A stretch of 64,000 nucleotides of DNA from Streptomyces palmae. Its GTDB lineage: Bacteria > Actinomycetota > Actinomycetes > Streptomycetales > Streptomycetaceae. The number at the start of each line of letters is the position of its first letter. Position 1 is the stretch's first letter. Shown here in pieces: positions 44,544 through 53,766 of this stretch. A model generated the notes under the pieces. That model searched no databases, was not told the origin of the DNA, and saw only the letters and a list, made by a program, of their open reading frames with translations. The DNA lies in assembly GCF_004684805.1 (NCBI RefSeq), contig NZ_SRID01000002.1, positions 22,950-86,949 of the forward strand. Direction: 5' to 3'. The position numbers were made by a program, and so were the translations under genes.

Positions 44544-44599
44544 CGCCCCACCCCGTTCGGCCCGGCCGCCATCGGCCGCCGGGCCGCCGGAGCGGTCCG

Positions 44600-44660
44600 C
44601 GAGCAGAGCCCTCGGCGGGCGTCGCCCTTCCCGGGGTACGCCCGCCGGGGGCTCTGCTCG
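44600..44660. terminator. large hairpin (about 23-bp stem)
   Basis: GAGCAGAGCCCTCGGCGGGC plus GT (44601-44622) pairs with 44638-44659, with one G-U wobble; a C-G pair extends it to 44600/44660. The loop is 15 bases. It lies after the PadR-pair and before the MMPL promoter. Confidence 0.75.
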
Positions 44661-44792
44661 TCGTACGTCCGCCGGGCCCGCGTGTCGCTCCCTTGCGGGA
44701 GTCCTTGCGCCTTGCCGGAATTCGTCACTCCGCTTCAACTCCGCCCCTGCGTACGCGCCTTGGAGTTGCGGCACCGCGCCCAGCGGGCTAAC

Positions 44793-44821
44793 TTGACCCT
44801 CCCGCATATGTAGCGTGGCTA
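44793..44821 (+). promoter_or_regulatory. putative promoter of the MMPL gene
   Basis: TTGACC (44793-44798) and TGGCTA (44816-44821) are 17 bases apart, and the -10 lies inside the first operator copy listed next. Confidence 0.45.
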
Positions 44822-44839
44822 CACAGTAGCGTCCCTACA
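44809..44839 (+). promoter_or_regulatory. tandem operator-like repeat before the MMPL gene
   Basis: TAGCGTGGCTACA (44811-44823) and TAGCGTCCCTACA (44827-44839) repeat with a 16-bp period; each half is palindromic (TGTAGC/GCTACA and GTAG/CTAC). The second copy reaches the ribosome site AGGAGGG (44839-44845). This resembles a TetR-type operator, although no tetR gene adjoins. Confidence 0.6.
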
Positions 44840-44850
44840 GGAGGGTCACC

Positions 44851-46980
44851 TTGGAACGCATGACGCGATGGGTGCTCTCCCATCGGCTCCCCGTCGTCCT
44901 GGTCTGGGTGGTGCTCACCCTGGCCGGCGGTGCCCTGACGGGCGGCACGATCGACCGGCTCTCCTACGAGTCGCGGCTTCCCGGCAAGACCTCCCAGGCG
45001 GCCGACGACATCCTGGACCAGCGCTTCTCGCGGACCGGCGGCAAGAACGCCCCGCTGCTGCTCGTGGTGACCGTGCCGAAGGGCACCACCCTCGACAACG
45101 GCGAGGTACGCGAACAGTGGGGCGACCTGATCGCCGAGGTCACCCCGGAGGGCGGCCGAAGCGTCTCGTACGCGGGCCCCGGCGGCGAGTCCCTGGTCTC
45201 CCGGGACAAGCGCACCACCGTGGCGCTGGTCTATCCGCCGGCCGCGCCCTCCGAGACCCCGTACGCCCAGTCCCTGCCGGGCATCAGGACGGTGGTCGAG
45301 CACACGAGGATCGCCGGCGCCCCGGTCGAACTGACCGGTCAGCCGATCCTCTCCGGCCGGGACAGCGGAGCCGCCCGCAGCCCGATCCACGAGACGCTGA
45401 TCGGCGCCCTCGGCGCCCTGGTCGTCCTGGCCCTGGTCTTCGCCAGCGGCCTGGCCATCGCGCCCCTGCTGATGGCCGCGGTCGCCATCCCCACCACGTT
45501 CCTGCTGGTGCGCGGCATCACCGGGATCACCGACGTCTCCTTCATCGTCCAGTTCCTGGTGGCGCTCATCGGCCTGGGCATCGCGATCGACTACTCGCTG
45601 CTCATCGTCACCCGCTGGCGCGAGGAGCGGCAGAAGCCCGGATGCGGCGGCGCCGACCCCGCCGCGCGACGCGAGGCGGTCGTACGGACCGTCGCCAGTG
45701 CCGGGCGCGCGGTGCTGCTCAGCGGCGCCACGGTGGCGATCTCCCTCGCCGCCCTCGTCGTCCTGCCCGTACCCTTCCTGCGCAGCGTCGGATACGCGGG
45801 GCTGCTGATCCCGCTGGTCTGCGTCGCCGTCGCGGTCACCCTGCTGCCCGTCGCGCTGTACAGCTGGGGCGACGCGCTCGACCGGCCGCGCCGGGTGCAC
45901 CGCCCGGACAGCAGGCTGTGGAGCCGGATCGCCGAACTCACCACCCGCCGCCCCGCCTTGTGCGCCCTGCTCAGCGGTGCGGTCCTGCTGGCGCTGGCCG
46001 CGCCCGTCCTCGCCCTGCGCCTGGGGGAGCCGGCCACCTCGTCCCTCGCCCAGGGCGGGAAACCGGCCGCCTCGTTCCAGCGGATCGTCGACGCGGGCTT
46101 CGGCGAGGGCATCGCCCAACCCCTGGAGGTCGTCGTGCCCGCGGCGGGCCAGGAGGCCCTGCACGCCAAGCTCGCCGGGCTCGACGGCATCGCGGGCTCC
46201 GTCGCCCCGGCCGACTGGGCGCGCGGCGGTCAGCGCGTCATCGACGTGTGGACCACGGCCGCCTCCTCCAGCGGCGCCGGCCGGTCCGCCGTGACCGAGG
46301 CCATGGACCTCGCGGAGGAAACCCCCGGCGCCCGCGTCGGTGGTGGGCCCGCCACCGACGTCGACTTCATCGACGCGGTCTACGGCTCCCTGGGCCCCAT
46401 CCTGGCCTTCGTCGCCCTGCTCACCTTCGCCGTGCTCGCCCGCACCCTGCGCTCGATCGTCCTGCCCCTCAAGGCGCTCTTCCTCAACGCGCTGTCCACC
46501 TGCGCGGCCTACGGGGTGGTCGTCCTCGTCTGGCAGAAGGGCTACGGCAGCGAGGCGCTGTTCGACACCCCGGCGATCGGCGCGGTGACCATCTGGGTCC
46601 CCATGGCGGTCTTCGCCTTCCTGTTCGGGCTCTCCATGGACTACGAGGTCTTCATCCTCCACCGCATCCGGGAGACCCACCTGGAGCTGACGGCCCAGGG
46701 CGAGCGCGACACCACGGCCCGCTCCGTCGTGACCGGCATCAGCCGCACCGGCCGGCTCGTCACCTCCGCGGCGCTCATCCTCTTCCTGGCGTTCACCGCG
46801 CTGGCCGGCATTCCGATCACCGACGTGAAGGTGTTCGCCACCGCTCTGGCGGCGGGCATCCTCATCGACGCCACCCTGGTCCGGGGCCTGCTCGCGCCGG
46901 CCCTGGTCACCCTGTTGGGACGGGCCAACTGGTGGTTCCCGCGCTGGTCACGGAGGGGGTCTGCGTCCCAGCGGGCGTAG
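44851..46980 (+). CDS. MMPL-family RND transporter
   Basis: A 709-residue MMPL exporter. It begins MERMTRWVLSHRLPVVLVWV with helix 1 and contains two large extracytoplasmic domains (about 35-180 and 380-520). Two sets of five to six membrane helices include IGLGIAIDYSLLIVTRWREE and FGLSMDYEVFILHRIRE, which hold the conserved GxxxDY proton-relay residues. Members export lipids, siderophores or peptides; the substrate here is unknown. The TTG start at 44851 has AGGAGGG 5 bases upstream. The ATG three codons in would leave a 14-base gap. Confidence 0.93.
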   Translation: MERMTRWVLSHRLPVVLVWVVLTLAGGALTGGTIDRLSYESRLPGKTSQAADDILDQRFSRTGGKNAPLLLVVTVPKGTTLDNGEVREQWGDLIAEVTPEGGRSVSYAGPGGESLVSRDKRTTVALVYPPAAPSETPYAQSLPGIRTVVEHTRIAGAPVELTGQPILSGRDSGAARSPIHETLIGALGALVVLALVFASGLAIAPLLMAAVAIPTTFLLVRGITGITDVSFIVQFLVALIGLGIAIDYSLLIVTRWREERQKPGCGGADPAARREAVVRTVASAGRAVLLSGATVAISLAALVVLPVPFLRSVGYAGLLIPLVCVAVAVTLLPVALYSWGDALDRPRRVHRPDSRLWSRIAELTTRRPALCALLSGAVLLALAAPVLALRLGEPATSSLAQGGKPAASFQRIVDAGFGEGIAQPLEVVVPAAGQEALHAKLAGLDGIAGSVAPADWARGGQRVIDVWTTAASSSGAGRSAVTEAMDLAEETPGARVGGGPATDVDFIDAVYGSLGPILAFVALLTFAVLARTLRSIVLPLKALFLNALSTCAAYGVVVLVWQKGYGSEALFDTPAIGAVTIWVPMAVFAFLFGLSMDYEVFILHRIRETHLELTAQGERDTTARSVVTGISRTGRLVTSAALILFLAFTALAGIPITDVKVFATALAAGILIDATLVRGLLAPALVTLLGRANWWFPRWSRRGSASQRA

Positions 46981-47055
46981 TGCGGCGGGCCTCGCGCCGG
47001 TCGGGGAGTCGGCTCGGGTGTCACGGCTCCAGGGTCCCCGGGCCGTGCGGCCGGT

Positions 47056-48297
47056 TCAGAGGAAGATGACCAGCATGGCGATGTCGTCGCGGGCGGGGCC
47101 CTCGGACATGCCGAGTTCGTCCAGGACCGCCTCGGTGATGTGCTCGACGCCGACGCCGACGGACCGGGACAGCGCGGTGGTCAGACGCTCCAGGCCGACG
47201 TCGATGTCCTCACCGGGGCGCTCGATGAGCCCGTCGGTGTAGAGCACCAGCGCGTCGCCCGGCTTGTACAGGACGCTGGCCTGGGAGCGGGGGACCTGGA
47301 CCATCAGGGCCCCGAGCGGCGGGTCGACGACCTGGTCCAGAAGCTCGGTGGTGCCGTCGGGGTGCAGCAGGATCGGCGGGGGGTGGCCGGCGCTGCTGTA
47401 GACGATCGCGTGGGCGCGCTTGTCGATGAGGGCCTTGACCGCGGTGGTGCCCAGGGCCCCCTCGATGGATTCGGCATACCGCTCCAGGGCTTCCAGCGCC
47501 CGGGCGGGGCCCTCGGAGGCGCGGATGGTGGCGCTGAGCGCGCTGCGGAGCATGCCCATGATGGTGGCGGCCTTCAGGCCGTGGCCGACCACGTCACCGA
47601 CCGCGACGGCGACCCGGTCCTCGGAGACGTCGGCCACGTCGTACCAGTCGCCGCAGACGTTGAGCGAGTGGGTGGCGGGCATGTAGCAGACCGCGATCTC
47701 CCGGTGCCGTTCCGCGTCCGGGGCGTGGAGCATGGAGCGTTGCAGGGCCAGAGCGACCTGGCGTTCCTCCGCATGGGCCTGGCGCAGTTCGTCGTTGAGT
47801 TCCTTGAGTTCCCTGGCCCGCGCGAACAGCTCGATCTCCATCGCCCGCATCCGGTCCGCGGACGTGTCGGGCGGTCGGCCGGGCTCGTGGTCGCGCACGT
47901 AGCCGGTGATGTCCTCCACCCGCTGGATGATCCACGCCACCTCGCCGTCCGGGCCGAGGACGGGGGTGTTGATCGGGCTCCACCAGCGCTCCTCGAACAC
48001 TCCCGGGTTTCCCGGCTGCGGGATGTCGTACTTCTGCGGCGCCACGACATCGCGTACCCGGCGCTTCAGGACCCTCTGCAACGAGGCGCGGAGGTTGCGG
48101 GCCCCCTCGGCCTCCGGATCGGCCGGGTTCTCTGGGAACACCTCGAAAACATGCCGACCCAGCAGCTCCTGGCGCCCGCGGCCGATCGTCTCCAGGTACG
48201 CCGCGTTGGCCTCCACGATGACCAGGTCCGGGCCCATGACCAGGCAGGGAGCCGGGATCGCCGCGAACAGCGCCGCGTAGTCGAGAGCACCTGTCAT
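47056..48297 (-). CDS. PAS-domain PP2C (SpoIIE-type) serine phosphatase
   Basis: A 413-residue phosphatase. The PAS domain is at about 8-130 (YAALFAAIPAPCLVMGPDLV, FEVFPENPADPEAEG, EVAWIIQRVEDITGY), then a coiled coil (about 145-185, AMEIELFARARELKELNDEL, RQAHAEERQVALALQRSML), and the SpoIIE/PP2C domain (about 195-413: CGDWYDVADVSEDRVAVAVG, DVVGHGLKAA, YTDGLIERPGEDID). Metal-binding Asp residues are intact. Such proteins dephosphorylate anti-sigma-factor antagonists. The signal sensed by the PAS domain is unknown. Confidence 0.92.
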   Translation of the reverse strand: MTGALDYAALFAAIPAPCLVMGPDLVIVEANAAYLETIGRGRQELLGRHVFEVFPENPADPEAEGARNLRASLQRVLKRRVRDVVAPQKYDIPQPGNPGVFEERWWSPINTPVLGPDGEVAWIIQRVEDITGYVRDHEPGRPPDTSADRMRAMEIELFARARELKELNDELRQAHAEERQVALALQRSMLHAPDAERHREIAVCYMPATHSLNVCGDWYDVADVSEDRVAVAVGDVVGHGLKAATIMGMLRSALSATIRASEGPARALEALERYAESIEGALGTTAVKALIDKRAHAIVYSSAGHPPPILLHPDGTTELLDQVVDPPLGALMVQVPRSQASVLYKPGDALVLYTDGLIERPGEDIDVGLERLTTALSRSVGVGVEHITEAVLDELGMSEGPARDDIAMLVIFL

Positions 48298-48406
48298 GGC
48301 GCCGCCCTGGCCGGATAGGGGGTCGTTTCCGCCCAATCTACGCCGCCGCCGCTGTGCGGGCTCGCCGGACGCTCGGGGCAAAGGCTCGGGGCCCGGACGC
48401 GGGAGT

Positions 48407-48905
48407 GTCAGTCCGTGTCCAGGTCGCGGGTCAGGTGGGCGAAGGCGGCCAGGTTGCGGGTGGACTCGCCGCGGGAGGTGCGCCAGGCGTACTCCTTGCG
48501 GATGGCGGAGGCGAAGCCCATCTCCAGCAGGGTGTTGAAGCTGCCGTCCGCGTTCTCCAGCACCACGCCCAGCAGCCGGTCCAGCTCCTCCGGGGTGACG
48601 GCGGCCAGCGGGAGGCGGCCCACCAGGTAGACGTCGCCGAGCCCGTCGATGGCGTAACCCATGCCGTACAGCCGGGTGTTGCGCTCCAGCAGCCAGCGGT
48701 GCACGGCCTCGTGGTTCTCGTCGGGGCGCCGGATCACGAAGGCGTTGACGGACAGCGAGTGCCGGCCGACCCGCAGCGAGCAGGTGGTGGACAGCTTGCG
48801 GGTGCCGGGCAGCTTCACCACGTAACCGCCGTCGGCCGACCTCTCCCACTCCAGCTCGGCGTCGCGGAGGGTCTGCTCGATGATCGTGCCGGCGTCCGCG
48901 TCACC
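48407..48905. repeat. 499-bp direct repeat, left copy (ybjN sequence)
   Basis: Matches 61867-62365 base for base except four substitutions (at 48420, 48426, 48432 and 48631). The first three are synonymous third-position changes near the stop codon. The fourth changes Val to Ile. Offset is exactly 13,460 bp. Confidence 0.95.
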
Positions 48906-48953
48906 AGGCTCGGACGGAGTGGTGTCCTCCCAGGTAGGCACCCGGGTGATCAC
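48408..48953 (-). CDS. YbjN-domain protein, left copy, with replaced N-terminus
   Basis: A 181-residue reading. From GDADAG onward it is nearly identical to the resident YbjN protein at 61868-62374 ([39 protein letters not shown]). The usual ATG is lost: where the resident copy has MGDADAG this reads PGDADAG, preceded by VITRVPTWEDTTPSE from the GTG at 48953. The DNA match stops at 48905. I see no good ribosome site for the GTG, so it could be a silent remnant. Its only internal amino-acid difference is Val for Ile in GDVYLVG. Confidence 0.6.
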   Translation of the reverse strand: MITRVPTWEDTTPSEPGDADAGTIIEQTLRDAELEWERSADGGYVVKLPGTRKLSTTCSLRVGRHSLSVNAFVIRRPDENHEAVHRWLLERNTRLYGMGYAIDGLGDVYLVGRLPLAAVTPEELDRLLGVVLENADGSFNTLLEMGFASAIRKEYAWRTSRGESTRNLAAFAHLTRDLDTD

Positions 48954-48987
48954 GGCACTACCCTGTGCGCGAGTGAGAGGAGGCGGT

Positions 48988-50235
48988 GTGCTGCTGAGAT
49001 TCCGCGTGGCGAACGTACACTCGATGCGCGATGAGCAGGAGCTGTCCTTCACCGTTCCCGCAGGTCAGGATGGGGGACCAGCGCGCACCGTAGCCTTGTC
49101 GAGCGGCAAGGACATCGAGGTCTACCCGTTGGTCGGCATCTTCGGCGCGAATGCCTCCGGCAAGTCCAACGTCCTGGCCGCCCTCTCGAAGATGCGCGAC
49201 GCCGTACTCACCTCGTACGCGGAGTGGACCTCGTACCGGGAGATCCCCCGGCAGGTTTTCGCCCTGGATGACACCTCTGAACACGACAGCTCCTTCTTCG
49301 AAGTCGATTTCGTCGCGCAGGACGGTGTCCGGTGGACCTACGGCTTCGAGCTCGGCGCGACGCGGGTGGAGGCCGAATGGCTGCATGCCTATCCGCACGG
49401 CCGGCGCCAGGTCTGGTTCGAGCGGGACGCGACGCGGGACGAGGAGTACGACTTCCGGGGCGGCCGGGTACAGGACCGGGCGCGGCTGGCCCGCACCACT
49501 CGCCCGAACGCCTTGTTCCTCTCTCGCGCCGCCACGGACAACCACCCGCAGCTCACCCCCATCTACCGCTGGTTCGATCAGAACTTGTGGCTGATCACCC
49601 CGGAGCACGAGCTGCGAGAGCGCGAGGCGTACACCGTGCGCCGGCTCCAGGACAAGCAGTCCCGCCGCCGGATCGAGGAGCTGCTGCGCGTCGCGGACCT
49701 CGGCATCAGTGGTACCGCACTGGAGCAGCAGCCCGGCCGGACACCCACGGTCCGGCTGAAGCACAGCTCTGGCAGGCTGCTCGACTGGAGTCAGGAGTCC
49801 TACGGCACCCGCTCCTGGTTCGCCCTGCTCGGCCCCATGCTGCTCGCCCTCGACGAGGGTGCCGTGCTGCTCGTCGACGAGCTTGACGCCAGCCTCCACC
49901 CCCGCTTCGCCGCCGAGGTCGTCCGTCTCTTCCACGACCCCGCCGTCAACTCACGCGGCGCTCAACTGGTGTTCACATCGCACGATCCGTCGCTGCTTCG
50001 GACTCCGAGCGGCAGCCGTCTACTCGATCCCGGAGAAATCTGGCTGACCGAGAAAGACCAGGACGGGGCCACCGAGCTCTACCCCCTGACATCGGCCGAG
50101 CCCGGGGAGCGGGAGGACCTGATGAGCTCCTACCTGGCCGGTGCCTTCGGCGCTGTGCCAGATGTCACGGAAGGGCAGATCGCGCGCCGCCTGCTGGCGG
50201 CGCGCGCCATGGGAGCGGAGGCGGGACAGGCCTGA
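48988..50235 (+). CDS. rloA: AAA-family ATPase RloA/AbiLi-like
   Basis: A 415-residue SMC/ABC-like ATPase (AAA_15/21). Walker A is GANASGKSNVL (about 53-63), Walker B is LLVDELDASLHPRF (Asp297, Glu298), and the His switch is in VFTSHDPSLL. It ends next to a RloB-family gene with a one-base overlap, the rloA-rloB pair originally found inside type I restriction loci and equivalent to the AbiL phage-abortive system. It probably senses infection and activates RloB. The GTG at 48988 has AGAGGAGG upstream, diverging from the left ybjN copy. Confidence 0.9.
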   Translation: MLLRFRVANVHSMRDEQELSFTVPAGQDGGPARTVALSSGKDIEVYPLVGIFGANASGKSNVLAALSKMRDAVLTSYAEWTSYREIPRQVFALDDTSEHDSSFFEVDFVAQDGVRWTYGFELGATRVEAEWLHAYPHGRRQVWFERDATRDEEYDFRGGRVQDRARLARTTRPNALFLSRAATDNHPQLTPIYRWFDQNLWLITPEHELREREAYTVRRLQDKQSRRRIEELLRVADLGISGTALEQQPGRTPTVRLKHSSGRLLDWSQESYGTRSWFALLGPMLLALDEGAVLLVDELDASLHPRFAAEVVRLFHDPAVNSRGAQLVFTSHDPSLLRTPSGSRLLDPGEIWLTEKDQDGATELYPLTSAEPGEREDLMSSYLAGAFGAVPDVTEGQIARRLLAARAMGAEAGQA

Positions 50236-50957
50236 TGGCGCGCACGAGGGGGAAGGACTCGACGGACCGGAAGCAGCGGCCGTCCAAGCGACAGCCCACC
50301 GTGTGGGTCTACACCGAGGGCACACTCACCGAACCGCAGTACATCGACATCGTGCGGCAGCGACGCGCCCCGGGCCTGCGGATCTCCGTGCGCATCGCCA
50401 ACGACGAACGCACTCACGGCGGCACCAAGGGGCCCAGGAACCCGACCTACGACCGCAAACCACTCGATCTGGTAGAGCAGGCCGTCGCCAAGCTGCGCGA
50501 GGAGCGGCGCAAGGAGAAGCGGGAGAAGTGGCCCGATCCGCCGAAGGGCACCACCTGGACCACGGTGTGGTGCCTCTTCGACCGCGATGACCACCAAGGG
50601 GTCGACAAGGCGATCGGTCAGGCACAGGCCGCCGGCGTCAAGATCGCTTACTCCTACCCGTGCTTCGAACTGTGGCGGCTGCTGCATCACCGTGACTACA
50701 CCTCCACCTTCGGCCGTGACTGCGACAACGTGACCAAGCGGCTGCCGTTCATCACTGCCCAGACGTCGAAGGAGGAAGCGAAGATCGTGCGCCCGGAGCA
50801 GATCCTCAAGGACCCCTCGGACGGGTACCTGAAGGCGAAGGCGCGGGCCAAGCGGATCAACGCCCAGTACGGAGATCACGTCCCGCACAGCAAGCGCGAC
50901 CCCTACACAGACGTCTGGAACTTCGTGGAGGACGGCCTGGGCGTGACCGATTACTGA
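50235..50957 (+). CDS. rloB: RloB/AbiLii-like protein
   Basis: A 240-residue RloB-family protein. The N-terminus is Lys/Arg-rich (ARTRGKDSTDRKQRPSKRQP) and is followed by VWVYTEGTLTEPQYIDIV, the conserved Glu-containing start of the family. Later come CLFDRDDHQGVDKAI and SYPCFELWRLLHH, acidic and aromatic motifs of a TOPRIM-like nuclease fold. It is probably the effector nuclease controlled by RloA. Its ATG overlaps the rloA stop (TGATG), so the two are coupled. It lies directly before hsdM. No experimental role is implied for this copy. Confidence 0.88.
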   Translation: MARTRGKDSTDRKQRPSKRQPTVWVYTEGTLTEPQYIDIVRQRRAPGLRISVRIANDERTHGGTKGPRNPTYDRKPLDLVEQAVAKLREERRKEKREKWPDPPKGTTWTTVWCLFDRDDHQGVDKAIGQAQAAGVKIAYSYPCFELWRLLHHRDYTSTFGRDCDNVTKRLPFITAQTSKEEAKIVRPEQILKDPSDGYLKAKARAKRINAQYGDHVPHSKRDPYTDVWNFVEDGLGVTDY

Positions 50958-51048
50958 GCCTGAAGTGCGGGGTTTCCGGCCCCGGGCCAGTCGGCCGTAG
51001 GCTTCGGACAGTACGTGGACCCGCACAAGAGCACAGGGAGTCCGTTTC

Positions 51049-53766
51049 GTGGCCAAACTCACGCTCGCGCAACTGGAGCGCCATCTTTTCGCGGCGGCGG
51101 ACATTCTGCGCGGCACGATGGACGCCGCGGAATACAAGGACTACATTTTCGCCCTGCTCTTCCTGAAGCGGGTCAACGACGAGTTCGAGGCGGCACGCGA
51201 GCGGATCATCGCCGAGGAGCTGAGCCGAGGCGCCTCCCAGGCCAAGGCCGAGGAGGAAGCCGAGAACCTCGACAAGTACATCATCCGGCGGGTGCTGTAC
51301 GTGCCGAAGAAGGCTCGCTGGGCGACCCTGCGCAGTGCTGTCGATGACGTGGCCACACAGTCGCTTCAGCCCGCCCTGGACGCACTGGAAGCGCAGGAGG
51401 GCAACGAGGAACTCGAGAGCCTCTTCAGCCACGTGAACTTCAACCGCATCGGCGGCGGCTCCGGGAGCGGCTCGGCGTCCGCCAAACTCGCCGACCAGCG
51501 GCTGAGCGCCCTGATCCAGCACTTTGACACTCTGCGACTGCGCGGTGAGGACTTCGAGTTCCCCGACATGATCGGTGCGGCCTACGAATACCTGATCAAG
51601 GAATTCGCGGACTCGGCAGGCAGCAAGGGCGGCGAGTTCTACACCCCCCGCGCGGTGGTCCGAATGATGGTCGAGCTGGCCAGGCCACACTCCCGCATGC
51701 GGATCTACGACCCGTGCGTCGGCTCCGGCGGAATGCTCATCCACGCCAAGGAGTACATCGACGAGCACGGCGACAACTCCGAGGACCTCTTTCTCGCGGG
51801 CCAGGACGCCAACAGCGGATCCTGGGTCATGGCCACCATGAACATGCTGTTCCACGGGGCCCACGAATTCGAGCTACACACCGGCGACACCCTGAGCAAC
51901 CCGCTGCACACGCGGCGCGATTTCCATCTCGTACTGAGCAACCCGCCGTTCTCGATGGACTACAGCAAGGCGGCCATCGGTGACATCGGGGCCCGCATGC
52001 CGTACGGGGCGACCTCGGAGCGCGGCAAGGCCGACCTGATGTTCCTCCAGCATATGCTGGCCATGACGCAGGACGCGGACGGCTCGGTCTTCACGGTGAT
52101 GCCGCACGGCGTCCTGTTCCGTGGCAGCACCGAACAGGACATTCGCGCGCGGCTGATCGAAGACGACCTGATCGAGGCGGTCATCGGCCTCGCCCCGAAC
52201 CTGTTCTATGGGACGGGCATCCCGGCGTGTGTGCTCGTGCTGCGGGCCAAGGGCACCAAGCGCGCCGACCGGCGCGGCAAGGTGCTCTTCATCAACGCGG
52301 ACCGCGAATTCCATGCTGAACGGGCCCAGAACGTGCTGCTGCCCGAGCATGTGGAGAAGATCGTCTCCACCTTCCACGCCTCGGAACACAAGGATGCCTC
52401 GTTCGCGCTGCTCGTAGACCGCGACAAGATCCGCGAAAACGACTACAACCTCAACATCCGCCGTTACGTCGACAACACGCCCCCACCGGAGCCGCAGGAT
52501 GTGCGGGCTCACCTGAGGGGCGGGGTACCGCTCAGAGAGATCGAGGCGAAGCGCGGTCTGCTCGACGCGTATGGGTTGAAGGTCACCGATCTTTTCGCGC
52601 AGCGGATCGATGCCGAGGGCACCGTGGACGACGCGTACGTCGACTTTCTGCCGGAGGGCGAGGGCCGCCCGGACGCCGCCCGGCTCGCGGAGCTGGCGGT
52701 ACCGCGAGAAGCGGAGCTGCGGGAGGCGTTCGAGGAGTGGTGGACCACCGAGTCCGCCGCCATCGCGGACCTCGCACCACCGGAGAAGGGCGACGACCGC
52801 ACGGAGGGCGAGCGCAAGGCGCAGCTGGCCAGGTTGCGCGCCGACCTGATCGACACGTTCACGGGGCGGCTGGGGAAGGTCGGGCTGCTCGACCGGTACG
52901 CGCTGGCGGGCGCCGTCGCCGGCTGGTGGCACGAGGCGAAGTACGAGCTGATGGCGCTGGCCGCGAACGGGTTCGGCGGGGTCGTGGACGGCTGGACCGA
53001 AACGGTCGAGACCATGCTGACGCCGGACCGCGACCCGAGGACCGGCGGCACCCGCAAGCGGACCGGCGCCGAGCGGCGCCAGGCGTACGACCACAAGGTG
53101 GTCGCGGCGATCGCCCCTGACTTCTTGAGCGAGCTGGCCGAGGCCGACGCGCACAAGGCGGACCTGGACGCGAAGTGGAAGCGGGCGCAGGAGGCGGACG
53201 CGGCGGCCTCGGCGACGGGCGACGCGGATCCGGACGAGGGCGGGGACGACGCGGGGGACGTTGAGGCGACCCCCGAGGCGCAGCGGCTCAGCGCGGACCA
53301 GCTGGCGGCGCTGAAGAAGGCACGTACCAAGGCGAACGCGGCGGTGAAGGCGCTGGAGGACGACTTCTGGCCGCTGGAACCCGCGCGCAAGGCGAAACCG
53401 GCGCCGCAGCGGGCCGCCGCCGCTGCGGCGGAAGGTGCCCAGCAGACCCTGCTGGACGTCGCGGCGACGGCCGGGGGCGACGTCGCGGCATCGGCTGAGA
53501 CCGAGCAGCCACCAAAGCCTCGCCTGCTCCGGGCGCGCCATGCGCTCAACGCACAGGGCGAGCATGACACGGTGCTGGGGATCCTGCGGGCGGACCTGGC
53601 GGCAAAGCTGGACGGGCATGTGGCGCGGCGCCGACGGGAGTTGGTCGCGGCGTATCGGGTGTGGGAGGACAAGTACGCGGTGTCGTTGCGGGACATCGAG
53701 GCGCGGCGAGCCAAGGCAGCCGAGAAGCTTGAGCGTCTTCTTGAGGAGCTCGGCTATGCGGGATGA
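51049..53766 (+). CDS. hsdM: type I restriction-modification methyltransferase subunit HsdM, long form
   Basis: A 905-residue HsdM, far longer than the usual 480-550. The N-terminal HsdM domain (about 5-150) is followed by the N6-adenine methylase core (about 160-490), with SAM motif [11 protein letters not shown] (221-230) and catalytic motif NPPF (298-301). [20 protein letters not shown] and [15 protein letters not shown] also fit. Residues about 500-905 form an extra region: a helical part with [40 protein letters not shown], an acidic Ala/Asp/Glu-rich linker and a final coiled-coil-like helix. Overlap with hsdS is 11 bp. Confidence 0.95.
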   Translation: MAKLTLAQLERHLFAAADILRGTMDAAEYKDYIFALLFLKRVNDEFEAARERIIAEELSRGASQAKAEEEAENLDKYIIRRVLYVPKKARWATLRSAVDDVATQSLQPALDALEAQEGNEELESLFSHVNFNRIGGGSGSGSASAKLADQRLSALIQHFDTLRLRGEDFEFPDMIGAAYEYLIKEFADSAGSKGGEFYTPRAVVRMMVELARPHSRMRIYDPCVGSGGMLIHAKEYIDEHGDNSEDLFLAGQDANSGSWVMATMNMLFHGAHEFELHTGDTLSNPLHTRRDFHLVLSNPPFSMDYSKAAIGDIGARMPYGATSERGKADLMFLQHMLAMTQDADGSVFTVMPHGVLFRGSTEQDIRARLIEDDLIEAVIGLAPNLFYGTGIPACVLVLRAKGTKRADRRGKVLFINADREFHAERAQNVLLPEHVEKIVSTFHASEHKDASFALLVDRDKIRENDYNLNIRRYVDNTPPPEPQDVRAHLRGGVPLREIEAKRGLLDAYGLKVTDLFAQRIDAEGTVDDAYVDFLPEGEGRPDAARLAELAVPREAELREAFEEWWTTESAAIADLAPPEKGDDRTEGERKAQLARLRADLIDTFTGRLGKVGLLDRYALAGAVAGWWHEAKYELMALAANGFGGVVDGWTETVETMLTPDRDPRTGGTRKRTGAERRQAYDHKVVAAIAPDFLSELAEADAHKADLDAKWKRAQEADAAASATGDADPDEGGDDAGDVEATPEAQRLSADQLAALKKARTKANAAVKALEDDFWPLEPARKAKPAPQRAAAAAAEGAQQTLLDVAATAGGDVAASAETEQPPKPRLLRARHALNAQGEHDTVLGILRADLAAKLDGHVARRRRELVAAYRVWEDKYAVSLRDIEARRAKAAEKLERLLEELGYAG

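Larger units (their letters stand above)
44544..44850. other. intergenic region, 307 bp, terminator hairpins then MMPL promoter/operator
   Basis: The left half holds two hairpins (about 44566-44590 and the large one at 44600-44660). The right half holds the promoter and tandem operator of the MMPL gene. No gene. Confidence 0.7.

Noticed and set aside
44788..46680. 630-residue minus-strand frame opposite the MMPL gene
   Set aside because: Repetitive Gly/Asp/Arg composition without domains, fully inside a clear MMPL transporter.
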